The translations under genes were made by a program, and so were the position numbers. A stretch of DNA of 8,684 nt from Candidatus Altarchaeales archaeon (lineage in GTDB: Archaea; Altiarchaeota; Altiarchaeia; IMC4; QMZM01): positions 1 through 8,684 of the forward strand of contig QMZJ01000047.1 in the NCBI GenBank assembly GCA_003663115.1, written 5' to 3'. Of the stretch, positions 1-6,424 are shown one piece after another (position 1 is the stretch's first letter; the number at the start of each line of letters is the position of its first letter). Below the pieces are notes generated by a model. That model searched no databases, had not been told where the DNA came from, and was given only the letters and a program-made list of their open reading frames with translations.

Positions 1-28
1 ACATTATATTGTCTAATCAAAAACCCGA

Positions 29-38
29 TTTATTTTTA
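29..38 (+). promoter_or_regulatory. Possible TATA box of the dual-thioredoxin gene
   Basis: The sequence TTTATTTTTA is preceded by a purine/C stretch (AAAACCCGA) that could act as a BRE. Its centre lies about 31 bp before the ATG at 65, so the transcript would have a very short leader. A second A/T box at 3-10 (ATTATATT) would instead give a leader of about 30 nt carrying a weak AGGT Shine-Dalgarno-like motif at 56-59. The sequence alone does not decide between them. Confidence 0.4.
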
Positions 39-64
39 TGTAATACAAATTTTATAGGTCACAA

Positions 65-1375
65 ATGGCTGAGAAGAAAACAAAAAAGAGAAGGAAAGTC
101 AAAAAGGAGAAGCCCAAGAAAGAGGAGGAGAAACCCAAGAAAGAACCAATGAAAGAGGAGGAGAAACCCAAGGAATTTGAGATCAAGTTGTCACTGCCCT
201 CAACAAATTTCGTGGTGATCGCTATCCTGTTTTTTGCTGTCGGGTTTCTTGTCTCAGACGCCATGGACATAAACCTTATCGGTGGGATGCCCACAGGGAA
301 CGTAGTAAATCCTGCCGTTACAACAACTACGAATCCATCTGCCACTACAACTACCTTATCTTCTAAACAACTGAATGTCATAGTACTGAATGATAAAAGA
401 TGCCCCGAGTGCGTTAAGGTCATGCCGTCCCTTCTGGCACAGTTGAAGACGCTGTTCCCCGGAATGAACGTGAGGGAACTGGATTACAGCTCCGATGAGG
501 GTAAGGGCCTCTACGATACCCTCGGTCTAAAATATCTCCCAGCCATATTGTTTGATGATTCTGTGAAGGACTCTGCTAACTATAATTCGATTCGAGGATA
601 CCTGGAGAAAAAGGGAGATTACCTATCTCTGAGAATAGGCGCCAATTTCGATCCCACTGCGGAAATATGCGATAATGGAATTGATGATAATGGCGACGGG
701 AAGGTTGACTGTGATGATCCAACATGTAGGAACAACTGGGTGTGTATGCCCAAGCTCGATAAACCAACGGTTGAGCTCTTTGTTATGTCTCATTGTCCAT
801 TTGGAGCCCAGATGGAGAAGGGAATTCTGCCCGTTGTAGAGCTCTTGGGAGACAAGATAGACTTTAAGGTAAAGTTCTGCAGCTATGCGATGCACGGTAA
901 AAAAGAACTGGATGAACAGATACTGCAATATTGCATTCAGAGAGATTTCAGCGACAAATATCTCTCCTACCTGAGATGTTTTCTGAAGGAAGGGAAAACA
1001 GATGAATGTATCACAGATGTTGGCATTGATAAGGAAAAGCTGAATTCATGTATCCAGCAAGTTGATAAGGAGTACAAGATAACCGAGAATTATAATGATA
1101 AGTCAACCTGGCTGAACGGGAGATTCCCAACATTTGATATATACAAGGAGGAAAACGAGAAATACGGGATTAGCGGTTCACCCGGACTTGTGATAAATGG
1201 AGTTGTAGCCCGCGTTGCCAGGGATCCAGCAAGTCTGCTCAGTGCGATCTGTCTCGGCTTTAAAGAAAAGCCAGAGGAATGTAATGAAAATCTATCGTCA
1301 ACTACGCCAAAACCTGGTTTCGGTTTTTCTGGCAGTGTGAATCCCAATTCTTCAGCCGCTTCCGGGAGATGTTAA
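65..1375 (+). CDS. Membrane-anchored exported protein with two thioredoxin-like domains
   Basis: This 436-residue protein probably acts in thiol-disulfide exchange outside the cell membrane. Residues 1-45 are an extremely Lys/Glu/Pro-rich cytoplasmic tail. Residues 48-64 are one membrane helix and 85-100 a Thr-rich linker, so the rest should be outside. Domain 1 (about 103-190) is thioredoxin-like, with CPEC at 113-116 and a likely cis-Pro at 159 (YLPA). Residues 200-227 form a Cys/Asp-rich segment (EICDNGIDDNGDGKVDC) like the putative metal-binding motif of MopE-type proteins. Domain 2 (about 234-408) is a DsbA/GILT-like thioredoxin fold with CPFG at 244-247, so only one active-site Cys, further Cys at 272, 290, 305, 315, 329, 396 and 406, and a cis-Pro in GSPG (371-374). 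The C-terminal tail is Ser/Gly/Pro-rich and the last residue is Cys. The next gene on this strand encodes a CcdA-type electron carrier, a natural partner. Domain assignments are by motif; the substrate is unknown. Confidence 0.85.
   Translation: MAEKKTKKRRKVKKEKPKKEEEKPKKEPMKEEEKPKEFEIKLSLPSTNFVVIAILFFAVGFLVSDAMDINLIGGMPTGNVVNPAVTTTTNPSATTTTLSSKQLNVIVLNDKRCPECVKVMPSLLAQLKTLFPGMNVRELDYSSDEGKGLYDTLGLKYLPAILFDDSVKDSANYNSIRGYLEKKGDYLSLRIGANFDPTAEICDNGIDDNGDGKVDCDDPTCRNNWVCMPKLDKPTVELFVMSHCPFGAQMEKGILPVVELLGDKIDFKVKFCSYAMHGKKELDEQILQYCIQRDFSDKYLSYLRCFLKEGKTDECITDVGIDKEKLNSCIQQVDKEYKITENYNDKSTWLNGRFPTFDIYKEENEKYGISGSPGLVINGVVARVARDPASLLSAICLGFKEKPEECNENLSSTTPKPGFGFSGSVNPNSSAASGRC
118..172 (+). repeat. 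Perfect 22-bp direct repeat inside the Lys/Glu-rich tail
   Basis: Positions 118-139 and 151-172 are identical over 22 bp, with a 33-bp offset that keeps the reading frame. Each copy encodes a KEEEKPK-type unit. A diverged third unit lies just upstream at about 101-118 (GGAGAAGCCCAAG). It looks like slippage expansion of a low-complexity charged tail rather than a mobile or regulatory repeat. Confidence 0.8.
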
Positions 1376-1486
1376 GCCCGATGGAATTAAACCTTTTTAT
1401 CTACAAGGAAGAAGAGACCGATTTCTCCCCATAAGGCCGGGAAATGCTATAGAAGGTTTTTATGATCTTGAGGAAGATATGAGTTG
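1376..1486. terminator. Convergent intergenic region with two T5 tracts
   Basis: This 111-bp gap lies between the converging stop codons of the dual-thioredoxin and DUF72 genes. On the + strand it has T5 tracts at 1394-1398 and 1457-1461, both in the context TTTTTAT, as expected of archaeal oligo-T termination. An inverted repeat, AAACCTT (1389-1395) and AAGGTTT (1453-1459), brackets the middle, but its loop is about 57 nt. No open reading frame or RNA gene is evident here. Termination is inferred from composition only. Confidence 0.35.
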
Positions 1487-2233
1487 TCAAGTTGAGTATC
1501 CCAAAAGCTCCTTGAGCTTCAGCGCATTCTTTACTGCATAAGCATTGGCATCGTTGTCGAAGTAGACATAGACATCCATCCCCTTTTCATTCCATTTTCT
1601 TATCTTATCTGCCCATTCCTCAAGCTGCTGGTCACTATAGTTAGAGGCATATAATTGCTCGTGCCCGTGCAATCGTACATAAACAAAATCGGAGGTAACA
1701 ATCTCTGCATATGGATAGCATGGTGTGTCTGAGATACAGAGTGCAATTCCATATTTCCTGAATAGATTATAAACCCCGTCGTTAAACCAGGATTTGTTTC
1801 TACACTCCAGGGCGAATCTATAGCTTCTGTATCTACCTGTCAATCCCCTCAGGAATGAGTCTACTCTTTCTAGATCAAATCTCATGCTGGGTGGAAGCTG
1901 GATCAGGATGGTAGAGCACTTATCCCCCAGGCCACTGACCGAATCGAAGAACGCACCGAGGGATTTCTCTGGATTTAAGAGCCTCTTCACATGGGTCACG
2001 TATCTGCTCATCTTAACAGAGAATATAAATTCTGGTGGTGTTCTCCTCCCCCAGTTCTGAAAGGTCTTTTTTCTTGGGAGTCTGTAAAAGCTCGCATTCA
2101 GCTCTACCGAATCGAAGCTTTCTGTATAGAACTCTAACCATCTATCTTTTTTCAGATCCTCCGGGTAGAACATCCCGATCCAGTGGTCGTAACTCCAGCC
2201 GGATGTGCCGATGAAATTTTTCGCCATGATCAT
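1487..2233 (-). CDS. DUF72 (YecE-like) family protein
   Basis: This 248-residue soluble protein of the DUF72/YecE family (COG1801) has a predicted TIM-barrel fold. The biochemical role of the family is not firmly established. Family motifs appear in order: IGTSGWSYDHW near the N-terminus, VELNASFYRLP (about 43-53), FSVKMSRYVTH (about 71-81), ILIQLPPS (about 109-116), LECRNKSWF (about 142-150), ISDTP (about 167-171), YVRLHG (about 185-190) and VYVYFDNDANAYAV (about 221-234). The length is normal for the family and there is no signal peptide or membrane segment, so it should be cytoplasmic. The ATG at 2233 gives an N-terminus of MIMAK. The ATG at 2227 (MAKNF) lies closer to the conserved start of the family and gives nearly symmetric spacing to the shared TATA palindrome, so it may be the real start. 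The gene diverges from the CcdA fusion, 51 bp away, so the two may be co-expressed. Confidence 0.92.
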   Translation of the reverse strand: MIMAKNFIGTSGWSYDHWIGMFYPEDLKKDRWLEFYTESFDSVELNASFYRLPRKKTFQNWGRRTPPEFIFSVKMSRYVTHVKRLLNPEKSLGAFFDSVSGLGDKCSTILIQLPPSMRFDLERVDSFLRGLTGRYRSYRFALECRNKSWFNDGVYNLFRKYGIALCISDTPCYPYAEIVTSDFVYVRLHGHEQLYASNYSDQQLEEWADKIRKWNEKGMDVYVYFDNDANAYAVKNALKLKELLGYST

Positions 2234-2250
2234 TTATTATCGTAAACAAG

Positions 2251-2262
2251 ATTAAATTTAAT
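2251..2262. promoter_or_regulatory. Palindromic TATA box shared by two divergent genes
   Basis: ATTAAATTTAAT is a perfect 12-bp palindrome in the 51-bp gap between the DUF72 gene (-) and the CcdA fusion (+). Its centre is 28.5 bp from the + start at 2285. It is 23.5 or 29.5 bp from the - starts at 2233 or 2227. Archaeal TATA boxes centre about 26 bp before the transcription start, so one element could serve both strands with almost leaderless transcripts. No Shine-Dalgarno motif precedes either start. Promoter function is inferred. Confidence 0.6.
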
Positions 2263-2284
2263 TGAATAATTCCTATATTTTAAG

Positions 2285-3910
2285 ATGCTTAGATTCGAAG
2301 AAATACGGGTTGGCGTTAAAGACAAGATAATCCCGTTCTTTGTTATAACACTAATTATCTGCCTCTCATCAATTATTGTGAATGGACAGGACGATCAAGA
2401 CAAGGTTGAGATTTACTTCTTCTACAGCAAAACATGTCCTCATTGCGCTCAGGAAAAACCCTTTCTTCAAGAACTGGAGAGGAGGTATCCGAGATTGAAG
2501 GTAAATTACCTCGTAGCTTCTGAGAATAGAGAACTCCTTCTGGAGTTCTGTAAAAGCTATAATACGAGCCCTGCTGGGGTCCCGAGAACATTTATAGGAG
2601 ATAAGGTATTCATTGGTTATTCTCCCCAGGAATGCGACCTGATCTGGTATCAGGGTTATCTTGCTTATCTCGGATGTCCAAATCAGATCGAAAACGCAGT
2701 AAGGCAGCTCATGAATCTCTCCGCCATGATCTCAAAGGGCGATGCGATGAAATTTTCCATGAACGACCCTCTCGTAATCAACCTGACGCTGAAAAACAAG
2801 GATGCAATAGCAAATGTGTTTCTGAGGGATAATGTTTACCTGGTTGCATGGTGGACCCCCGAGAGGATAAAATCGAAGCTGAATTACCCGAATGTTCTCG
2901 TTACCATAGATGCAAAGACTGGAGAGATATTAAAGAGTGAGATTCCCGATACAAAGATAAGTGGGATTTTAAAGCCCCCCCTCTCGGAGACAAATTATGT
3001 GCTTATAGCTATTCTTGTATTGATCATCCTGGTTTTAATCGCATACATGGCCCTTGGAACAAGAATACCTGGAAGATACTGGGTCTCAACGGTGTCTCTT
3101 TTAATCATAATCTTTCTCTTTGCCTACTTCGAATCTCTCCCATCCATGAATATCGTTGAATATGCAAAACGGTTTTCATTTCCCGGGTTTACGTTCATTA
3201 TCGCCCTGGTCGATGGTTTCAATCCCTGCGCCTTTGCTGTGCTCGCCTTTTTGCTCTCAATTCTGACGCATACGAGATCGAGAAAAAAGATGCTTCTGAT
3301 AGGCAGTACCTTCATTTTAACCTCCGGTTTTATGTACTTCCTCTTTATCATGGTTCTTCTCGTTCTGAGAACGGAGCTCTTAAGTCAATACAGGGAGATA
3401 ATCAGAATTCTCGTCGCATTGATTGCGATGATAGCCGGAATGATAAATATTAAAGACTTCTTTTTCTTTAAGAAGGGGATCTCACTGACCATGTCTGCTG
3501 AAAAGCAGAGTAAGATATTCAGGAAGATTGGCAAGATCGTCAGAAAGATTGAGATGGCAAGGTCGGGGAGGGACCTCCTTTTTGCTGTTACAGCGACAGT
3601 TATACTTGCCATAATGGTAAATTTAGTTGAGCTTGGATGTACTTTTATCCTTCCGATGGAATATATTGAATTATTGCTCGTAAATTATTCTGAGTCTATT
3701 GGGATTAATCATTACCTATTCACGGCATTCTATGGATTAGTTTATATAATACCCCTCTTTGCCATCCTGGGGAGCTTCATCTATTCCTTTAGATCAGAGA
3801 GAGTGACGGAGAGACAGGCGAGAATTCTCAAGTTAACGGGCGGTTTACTGATGCTGTCTCTCGGTCTGATTCTGGTCTTTAAACCGGAATTGCTGATGTT
3901 CGGTGGTTAG
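2285..3910 (+). CDS. Thioredoxin / PepSY-like / CcdA (DsbD-type) fusion, membrane thiol electron carrier
   Basis: This 541-residue protein is likely to move reducing equivalents across the membrane to outer thiol proteins. Residues 13-33 are a hydrophobic signal or anchor. Residues 41-140 form a thioredoxin-like domain with CPHC at 51-54 and a cis-Pro at 100 (GVPRTF). Residues about 150-218 look PepSY-like, ending in the typical VTIDAKTGEIL. Two helices follow (about 238-257 and 266-283). From about 300 there is a six-helix CcdA/DsbD core with the two signature Cys, C315 in GFNPCAF and C452 in VELGCTF, which correspond to the redox pair of DsbD. A basic loop (about 395-427) separates the two halves. 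DsbD carries its thioredoxin at the C-terminus; here it is N-terminal, so the order is reversed. The ATG at 2285 fits the TATA palindrome upstream and leaves the signal segment intact. Cytochrome c maturation and general outer-disulfide reduction are both possible roles; no haem-related gene is nearby. Confidence 0.88.
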   Translation: MLRFEEIRVGVKDKIIPFFVITLIICLSSIIVNGQDDQDKVEIYFFYSKTCPHCAQEKPFLQELERRYPRLKVNYLVASENRELLLEFCKSYNTSPAGVPRTFIGDKVFIGYSPQECDLIWYQGYLAYLGCPNQIENAVRQLMNLSAMISKGDAMKFSMNDPLVINLTLKNKDAIANVFLRDNVYLVAWWTPERIKSKLNYPNVLVTIDAKTGEILKSEIPDTKISGILKPPLSETNYVLIAILVLIILVLIAYMALGTRIPGRYWVSTVSLLIIIFLFAYFESLPSMNIVEYAKRFSFPGFTFIIALVDGFNPCAFAVLAFLLSILTHTRSRKKMLLIGSTFILTSGFMYFLFIMVLLVLRTELLSQYREIIRILVALIAMIAGMINIKDFFFFKKGISLTMSAEKQSKIFRKIGKIVRKIEMARSGRDLLFAVTATVILAIMVNLVELGCTFILPMEYIELLLVNYSESIGINHYLFTAFYGLVYIIPLFAILGSFIYSFRSERVTERQARILKLTGGLLMLSLGLILVFKPELLMFGG

Positions 3911-3912
3911 TG

Positions 3913-3922
3913 TTTTATATAC
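3913..3922 (+). promoter_or_regulatory. TATA box of PEP carboxykinase
   Basis: TTTTATATAC begins three bases after the stop codon of the CcdA fusion and is the best TATA box in the window. It predicts a transcript start at about 3943-3945. This falls just after the TTG at 3941 and 5-7 nt before the ATG at 3950, which favours the ATG. It also makes PEP carboxykinase a separate transcription unit despite the 30-40 bp spacing. The T-rich tract at 3923-3940 could also terminate the upstream transcript. Confidence 0.7.
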
Positions 3923-3949
3923 TCCTTCTTATTATTATTCTTGGCTAAG

Positions 3950-5815
3950 ATGATAGAAAGAATTAAGGGAAAACTGGGAAGAGAAAACTATAGAAAACTC
4001 ATCGCTATAGAGAACCCAAAACTTCATGAATTCATATATAAGTATATAGAGCTCTGTAATCCCGATAAGGTATTCGTCTGTACCGATTCATCAGAGGATA
4101 TTCAATACATAAGAGAGCGGGCAATAGAGACTGGGGAGGAGAGGAAACTCGCCATTCCGGGGCATACAGTTCACTTCGATGGCTATTACGACCAGGCCAG
4201 GGATAAGGAACATACAAAAATTCTCGTACCCAAGGGCGTTAATCTGGGCTCCAATCTAAATGTGATGGACAGAGATGAAGGGCTTGAAGAGATTCACAAT
4301 ATATTGAAAAACATTATGGAGGGCCATGAGTTATACGTGCTGTTCTTTTGTCTGGGACCGATAAATTCTGAATTTTCCATACCCTCTGTCCAGCTTACCG
4401 ATTCCAGTTATGTGGCACACAGCGAGAATCTACTCTATAGACATGGATACGAGGCATTTAAAAAATTGGGGGACTGTGAGCGATTCTTCCGATTTGTGCA
4501 CAGTGCCGGACAGCTCAGGGATGGGATAAGCGTAAATTTCGACAAAAGGAGAATATACATCGATACTGAAGAGAATATCGTATTCTCCGTGAATACCCAA
4601 TACGGAGGTAACACCATCGGGCTCAAGAAATTGGCAATGAGGTTGGCAATAAACCTGGCCTCGAAAGAGGGCTGGCTGACGGAGCATATGTTCATCATGG
4701 GAGTACATGGTCCAGGTAACAGGGTTACTTACTTCACGGGGGCATTTCCGTCATTGTGTGGAAAGACCTCCACCGCCATGTTGAAGGGGGAGACCATAAT
4801 CGGGGATGATATAGCATATCTCAAAAAAATAGATGGGGAGATACGTGCGGTTAATGTGGAGAGAGGGATATTCGGGATAATAAAGGGGATAAACTCCAGA
4901 GATGATCCGATAATATGGGAAGTTCTCAATAATCCGGGGGAGATTATATTCTCCAATGTGCTCGTCGATGAAGAGGGAAGGGTTTATTGGACCGGGAAGG
5001 ATGGTGAGATCCCGACGAAAGGTCTTAATTATTCGGGAGAGTGGACGCCAGGAAAGAGAGATGCCGAGGGCAATGAGATCCCGGCTTCACACCCAAATGC
5101 CCGATTCACATTTAATATGGACCTTCTGAGTAATCTTGATCCACGAATCGACGATCCTCGGGGTGTCCCCGTGGGCGGGATAATCTATGGGGGGAGAGAT
5201 TCACATACATCGGTCCCGGTTATGGAGTCTTTCAACTGGGAGCACGGTGTAATAACGATGGGTGCATCTCTGGAGTCTGAAACAACGGCCGCAACCCTCG
5301 GAAAGTCTGGCGTCAGGAAATTTAATCCAATGTCGAATCTGGACTTTCTGTCCATCCCCCTGGGCAGATATATCCAGAATCATCTGGATTTTGGAAAGGG
5401 GTTGAGAAAAGTGCCTAAGATCTTTTCTGTAAACTATTTTCTACGGGATAATGACGGTAATCCATTGACTGATATACTCGCCAAGAGGGTCTGGATCAAG
5501 TGGATGGAGCTACGCGTGCACGAGGATGTTAAAGCTGTCCGGACGCCAGTTGGATTGATCCCAAGATATGAGGATCTCAAACTACTATTCAGGAGGGTAC
5601 TCAACCGGGATTACCCCGAGGAGCTTCATACAGAGATCTTTACCCTCAGAATCCCGGAAAATCTCTCAAAAATTGAGAGAATACTGGAGACCTACAGAAA
5701 CAGGGTTCCCGACACACCGGAGATTCTCATAAAGACACTGGAGGAGCAGGAGAAGCGCCTCGAGGAGGCACGAAAGAAATACGGGTATTACATACCCCCG
5801 CAAAAATTTTCGTAA
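3950..5815 (+). CDS. pckG: Phosphoenolpyruvate carboxykinase (GTP)
   Basis: This enzyme interconverts oxaloacetate + GTP and PEP + GDP + CO2 in the cytoplasm, serving gluconeogenesis or anaplerosis. From the ATG it has 621 residues, the usual size for GTP-type enzymes. Numbered from that ATG, it has the active-site P-loop AFPSLCGKTS at 265-274, with the mobile-loop Cys at 270 and Lys at 272. The kinase-2 metal site GDD is at 285-287, Mn-ligand candidates are K226/K227 and H246, and the PEP-binding motif HPNARF is at 381-386. Further conserved segments are GVPVGGIIYGGRD (405-417) and FNWEHG (428-433). The omega-loop lid, about 441-454 (LESETTAATLGKSG), is also present. The P-loop differs from the FPSACGKTN signature at two positions, which I take as archaeal variation. 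A TTG at 3941 would add three residues (MAK); I prefer the ATG because of the promoter position. The gene converges on the lipoprotein gene with an 11-bp gap. Confidence 0.96.
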   Translation: MIERIKGKLGRENYRKLIAIENPKLHEFIYKYIELCNPDKVFVCTDSSEDIQYIRERAIETGEERKLAIPGHTVHFDGYYDQARDKEHTKILVPKGVNLGSNLNVMDRDEGLEEIHNILKNIMEGHELYVLFFCLGPINSEFSIPSVQLTDSSYVAHSENLLYRHGYEAFKKLGDCERFFRFVHSAGQLRDGISVNFDKRRIYIDTEENIVFSVNTQYGGNTIGLKKLAMRLAINLASKEGWLTEHMFIMGVHGPGNRVTYFTGAFPSLCGKTSTAMLKGETIIGDDIAYLKKIDGEIRAVNVERGIFGIIKGINSRDDPIIWEVLNNPGEIIFSNVLVDEEGRVYWTGKDGEIPTKGLNYSGEWTPGKRDAEGNEIPASHPNARFTFNMDLLSNLDPRIDDPRGVPVGGIIYGGRDSHTSVPVMESFNWEHGVITMGASLESETTAATLGKSGVRKFNPMSNLDFLSIPLGRYIQNHLDFGKGLRKVPKIFSVNYFLRDNDGNPLTDILAKRVWIKWMELRVHEDVKAVRTPVGLIPRYEDLKLLFRRVLNRDYPEELHTEIFTLRIPENLSKIERILETYRNRVPDTPEILIKTLEEQEKRLEEARKKYGYYIPPQKFS

Positions 5816-5837
5816 CATTTCATGTTTTATTCTTTGA
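5802..5837. terminator. A/T-rich overlap of convergent gene ends
   Basis: The stop codons of PEP carboxykinase (+) and the lipoprotein (-) are only 11 bp apart. AAAAATTTT at 5802-5810 gives the minus transcript a T5 tract about 20 nt past its stop. TTTT at 5825-5828 and further T-rich sequence serve the plus strand. If these are terminators, each transcript ends inside the opposite gene. This is a weak assignment based on composition only. Confidence 0.25.
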
Positions 5838-6408
5838 TGCAGACCCCACAGGGGAGATATCCCTTAGATTCTGCGTCCCGTTTGCTGGAAAAGCAGATAA
5901 TATTCTCTGGCTTTATCCTCTTCGCATATCTGCAGTCGCAATGATGGTACCTATTTGAGGATTTGCTTCCCACAAATTTAGTTCCAGGGGGACAACCCAG
6001 ATCCGCGCAGATTGTTGGTTGGGTCGTGGTCGTTGTAGTAGTTGTGGGGATAGTGGTTATTGCCGTGGTGGCTGGGATGGAGGTCGCGGATATGCCCAAA
6101 TCCGGCAAGGGACAATCCTCAGAGCTATTAACTATGGAGCCATCGTGACAGACGTACCTCATAACCTCTACCAGAAAGGGCTCGGGCTCAGGGCAGTTTT
6201 CTGGTTTCTCTGTATAGGTCCCGTCAGGGCACACATATCTTGTAATTACAACCTCCTTCGGTTCCTCCCTCTCACATCTCTCTGGATCTGAGACTATGCT
6301 CTTATCCGGACAGACATACTTTATCGTTGTAACGGTTCTGGTTTTCTCCGTAACGCATCCGGTAAGGAGAATTACCAATAGAACAAGTGATAAGGGTCTA
6401 AGTTGCAT
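5827..6408 (-). CDS. Lipoprotein with three Cys-paired 27-residue repeats and an Ada-like metal-binding C-terminus
   Basis: This 193-residue exported protein begins with a short signal sequence ending in a lipobox (LLTGC, Cys18), so it should be lipid-anchored outside the membrane. Three repeats follow, with YVC at 31-33, 58-60 and 85-87. Each has the pattern YVCxDxS/T...C with the second Cys exactly 12 residues after the first (33/45, 60/72, 87/99), suggesting one disulfide or metal site per repeat. A Thr-rich linker (about 108-130, eight Thr in a row at 122-129) resembles glycosylated spacers of archaeal surface proteins. The C-terminus (about 134-190) resembles small Ada-type zinc-binding domains: YHHCDCRYAKRI, then GYLPCGVC, with candidate ligands at C157/C159, C187 and C190. 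The start codon lies 16 bp past the stop of the DUF92 gene, so the two may be cotranscribed, but a TATA-like box overlaps that stop. Function unknown. Confidence 0.85.
   Translation of the reverse strand: MQLRPLSLVLLVILLTGCVTEKTRTVTTIKYVCPDKSIVSDPERCEREEPKEVVITRYVCPDGTYTEKPENCPEPEPFLVEVMRYVCHDGSIVNSSEDCPLPDLGISATSIPATTAITTIPTTTTTTTTQPTICADLGCPPGTKFVGSKSSNRYHHCDCRYAKRIKPENIICFSSKRDAESKGYLPCGVCIKE
6136..6330 (-). repeat. Three tandem 27-residue (81-bp) coding repeats
   Basis: Within the lipoprotein gene, three units start near residues 27, 54 and 81. Their protein register is exact (YVC at 31, 58, 85; partner Cys at 45, 72, 99), with no insertions or deletions. The middle unit (RYVCPDGTYTEKPENCP) is close to the consensus, and the third has lost the Pro after YVC (YVCHDG). 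The DNA copies are diverged, so the duplication is old and the spacing appears to be kept by selection. Confidence 0.75.
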
Positions 6409-6424
6409 ATAACTTTATAGATTT

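Noticed and set aside
52..423. Antisense reading frame of 123 codons opposite the start of the dual-thioredoxin gene
   Set aside because: Its Phe/Ser/Val-rich composition is the complement of the Lys/Glu-rich and Thr-rich segments of the real gene. It has no domain features.
1389..1459. Inverted repeat AAACCTT / AAGGTTT as a hairpin or small RNA
   Set aside because: The 7-bp arms are separated by about 57 nt with no convincing inner stem. T5 tracts alone explain the region as terminators.
2272..2284. CTATATTTTAAG as the TATA box of the CcdA fusion
   Set aside because: It is adjacent to the ATG, so a transcript start about 26 bp further on would remove the start codon, and there is no suitable later start. 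The palindrome at 2251-2262 is better placed.
6000..6070. GT-rich tract as a regulatory or recombination repeat
   Set aside because: It is simply the complement of ACN codons for the Thr-rich linker of the lipoprotein.
5963..6291. Plus-strand frames opposite the lipoprotein gene, with Val-rich and Gly/Arg-rich translations
   Set aside because: They are complements of the poly-Thr linker codons. The minus frame has a lipobox and regular Cys repeats.
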